A DNA stretch of 5,480 nucleotides from Thermoproteota archaeon (GTDB taxonomy: Archaea; Thermoproteota; EX4484-205; JAAOZP01): contig JANXDK010000039.1 in NCBI GenBank assembly GCA_025059435.1, positions 1-5,480 on the forward strand, given 5' to 3'. Below, piece after piece: positions 4,198 to 5,480 of this stretch. Both the position numbers and the translations under genes were made by a program. Every line of letters begins with the position of its first letter. Within the stretch, counting starts at the first letter, position 1. The notes beneath the pieces are model-generated. The model made no database searches, was not told where the DNA came from, and saw only the letters and a program-made list of their open reading frames with translations.

Positions 4198-5194
4198 TTA
4201 ACCCCATGTTTTCGGATATAGTGTCCTATCCATTACAACTCTTTCAACTGTTGCGACTATTCCACTTTTCGCATGAATAACCTCGTCGGAATCCATTGTT
4301 AGAATCCCAAATCCCACGCATTCTCCCTTCAGCGTCTTTATGCATATAGTATCCCCCTTAGAAAGGGGATGGTCTATTTTCGAAACTCCCTTGGCTGCGA
4401 GAGGTGCACCATGTGCAACTGCTGCTACGGCACTGTCCTTAACGTATACAGAGGGGAAGCCTTTGAGAGCCTCTTCTATTGGCCTAATCGTTTTCCTCAG
4501 AAATCTCTCATCACCCTCTTTAGAATACATGTACCATGCAGCATAAAGCTCAAGCAACGTTGAGGAAGAATCCTCGTTCAAAAACCCATCTCTCGTCCTC
4601 CTCAGCTCAACCATATGAGCACCAATACCCATTAAAAGACCAAGGTCATGGATAAGTTTCCTTATGTAAGTACCCGGCTCCGTTACTACTCTGAATACGA
4701 ATCTTCTCTCGACAATATCTTCTATCGTGAATTTTAGTATCTTCCTCCTCCTTAAAGCTCTCTTTACAGAAGATTTCACTGGTGGCCTCTGATATATTAC
4801 CCCAGTCAACCTTTCGACCCATTTCCTAAGATCCTTCTCATCGAACTCACCGTGCATTTCTCCAACCCCTACATATTCCTTGCTCATCATGTGGAGGTAT
4901 TCAACAGCTTTTGTAGCATCATTAAGGCAAACCGGTAACACGCCGGAAACGCCGGGATCTCCCCATTTCTTCAAGGGTCCCGACGTGACCAGCTTTATTG
5001 ACTCCGAGGATCTTTTTCACAATTGAGGATATATCATGGCTCGAAGGCCCGGGAGGCTTATCTAGGTTAATAATACCCAGTTTAAGAGTCCTCTCGACAC
5101 TTCTCTTCTCCGGGTATTCACCGTAGTTAGGATTAGTTTCATATTCTTCTTTTACAATAGTCTTGAATCTCAGGACATCAACGAGGTTTCTCAA
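4198..5194 (-). CDS. cbf5: H/ACA RNP pseudouridine synthase Cbf5 (dyskerin/TruB family), gene split by a 13-nt intron
   Basis: Cbf5 is the catalytic protein of H/ACA guide RNPs and converts uridine to pseudouridine in rRNA and tRNA with Nop10, Gar1 and L7Ae. The coding exons are 5194-4972 and 4958-4198, giving 327 residues, normal for archaea. Seen are TNPNYGEYPEKR near residue 20, LDKPPGPSSHD (44-54), the catalytic motif AGHVGTLDPGVSGVLPV with Asp75, YQRPPVKSSVKR (about 130-141), GTYIRKLIHDLG (about 170-181), and a C-terminal PUA domain from about residue 243. Without intron removal the first frame ends after 90 codons, so splicing is required for enzyme. TTG 5194 overlaps eL14 by 17 bases; it suits the family N-terminus, but no clear ribosome-binding site decides it. 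A T-run at 4190-4186 follows the stop. Confidence 0.94.
4959..4971 (-). other. Archaeal mRNA intron in cbf5, 13 nt, splitting the catalytic Asp codon
   Basis: Excision joins G4972 to A4958-T4957, making GAT for Asp75 and restoring GTLDPGVSGV. The flanks fold as a splicing-endonuclease substrate. A nine-pair outer helix joins 4986-4978 to 4957-4949 (one G-T). A four-pair central helix joins CCCT (4977-4974) to GGGG (4964-4961). The 5' bulge is TGA (4973-4971) and the 3' bulge is AGA (4960-4958). The loop AGAAAT could close as a GAAA tetraloop. Cutting each bulge after its second base gives exactly this 13-nt intron. cbf5 introns processed this way are known in Crenarchaeota. Confidence 0.9.
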
Positions 5195-5471
5195 TCCTAA
5201 TCAGCTCCGTCATAAACTTTTTTAATTCGCTCTTTTCTATAGCTGATAAAACGGTTTCATCCTTAGCGTTAGCTCTTATCCTAATAGTCTCATTTAGTGG
5301 AAAAAGGTGAAGTATGTTCTTCTTACCCCTCTTGACTCCGTTCAGCTCCTTAGGACCTGTTATGAGAACGTTAAAATCGTCTAGGATACCGACTATAACA
5401 CATTTCTTACCCCTGTCTCTGCCTCTTGTTATTACGCATATTCTACCAGGACGTAGCACGTCTCTAGGCAT
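5178..5471 (-). CDS. rpl14e: Large ribosomal subunit protein eL14 (L14e)
   Basis: eL14 is a 50S protein with an SH3/KOW-type fold, shared by many archaea and eukaryotes. The 97-residue product has the KOW-like N-terminus RPGRICVITRGRDRGKKCVIVGILDDFNVLITGP (residues 7-40), followed by NGVKRGKKNILHLFPLNETIRI and a Glu/Lys-rich C-terminal helix. Length fits the archaeal family. ATG 5471 has GGTGA (5479-5475) three bases upstream, rather close but in agreement with the start. Its 3' end overlaps cbf5 by 17 bases, the usual archaeal eL14-cbf5 neighbourhood, which suggests a shared transcript and linked translation of the two. Any upstream partner lies outside the window. Confidence 0.95.
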   Translation of the reverse strand: MPRDVLRPGRICVITRGRDRGKKCVIVGILDDFNVLITGPKELNGVKRGKKNILHLFPLNETIRIRANAKDETVLSAIEKSELKKFMTELIRIEKPR

Positions 5472-5480
5472 TCTTCACCA

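Noticed and set aside
4922..5194. cbf5 as two separate genes or a frameshifted pseudogene
   Set aside because: Removal of 13 bases at a well-formed splice motif restores the exact catalytic motif, and both halves are fully conserved. Intron splicing explains it better than decay.
1..5480. CRISPR arrays, insertion sequences or phage genes
   Set aside because: No regularly spaced repeats, transposase-like frames or terminal repeats are visible. Nearly all the DNA is accounted for by housekeeping genes.

Overview
This window is a piece of an archaeal ribosomal-protein/RNA-polymerase gene cluster. The organism is most likely a thermophilic member of the Thermoproteota (Crenarchaeota/TACK group). 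The evidence is the gene set and order (eL14, Cbf5, uS13, uS4, uS11, RpoD, eL18, uL13, uS9, RpoN), the archaeal TATA boxes, the TTG starts, a tRNA-Ser gene with an intron and no encoded CCA, and a cbf5 gene interrupted by an archaeal-type splicing intron. Protein-gene introns in cbf5 are known from Crenarchaeota. I cannot name the genus.

Layout, reading the minus strand from right to left. Ribosomal protein eL14 (5471-5178) overlaps cbf5, the H/ACA pseudouridine synthase (5194-4198). cbf5 is out of frame at its catalytic motif unless a 13-nt intron (4971-4959) is removed. Next comes tRNA-Ser(GGA) with a 14-nt intron (4135-4035), then a promoter and uS13 and uS4. uS11 (2572-2967) lies in its normal place in the order but on the PLUS strand: it is convergent with uS4, sharing a CTAG that forms both stop codons, and divergent from rpoD. 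A second minus-strand unit, rpoD - eL18 - uL13 - uS9 - rpoN (2488-433), starts at a promoter in the rpoD/uS11 gap. This gap holds an 11-bp imperfect inverted repeat around a TATA box. Bases 1-432 contain no recognisable gene, only a weak ORF, a good hairpin and some faint small-RNA-like motifs.

How it works together: the proteins are small- and large-subunit ribosomal proteins, the RpoD/RpoN assembly subunits of RNA polymerase, and the enzyme that pseudouridylates rRNA, so the cluster couples ribosome and polymerase production. The two introns both fit minimal bulge-helix-loop motifs for the archaeal tRNA splicing endonuclease, which would therefore act on both a tRNA and an essential mRNA here.

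The most notable points are the mini-intron that splits the catalytic Asp codon of cbf5, the single-gene inversion of uS11 inside a usually co-directional cluster, the symmetric divergent promoter that now separates rpoD from uS11, and an RpoD that lacks the ferredoxin-like Fe-S domain.
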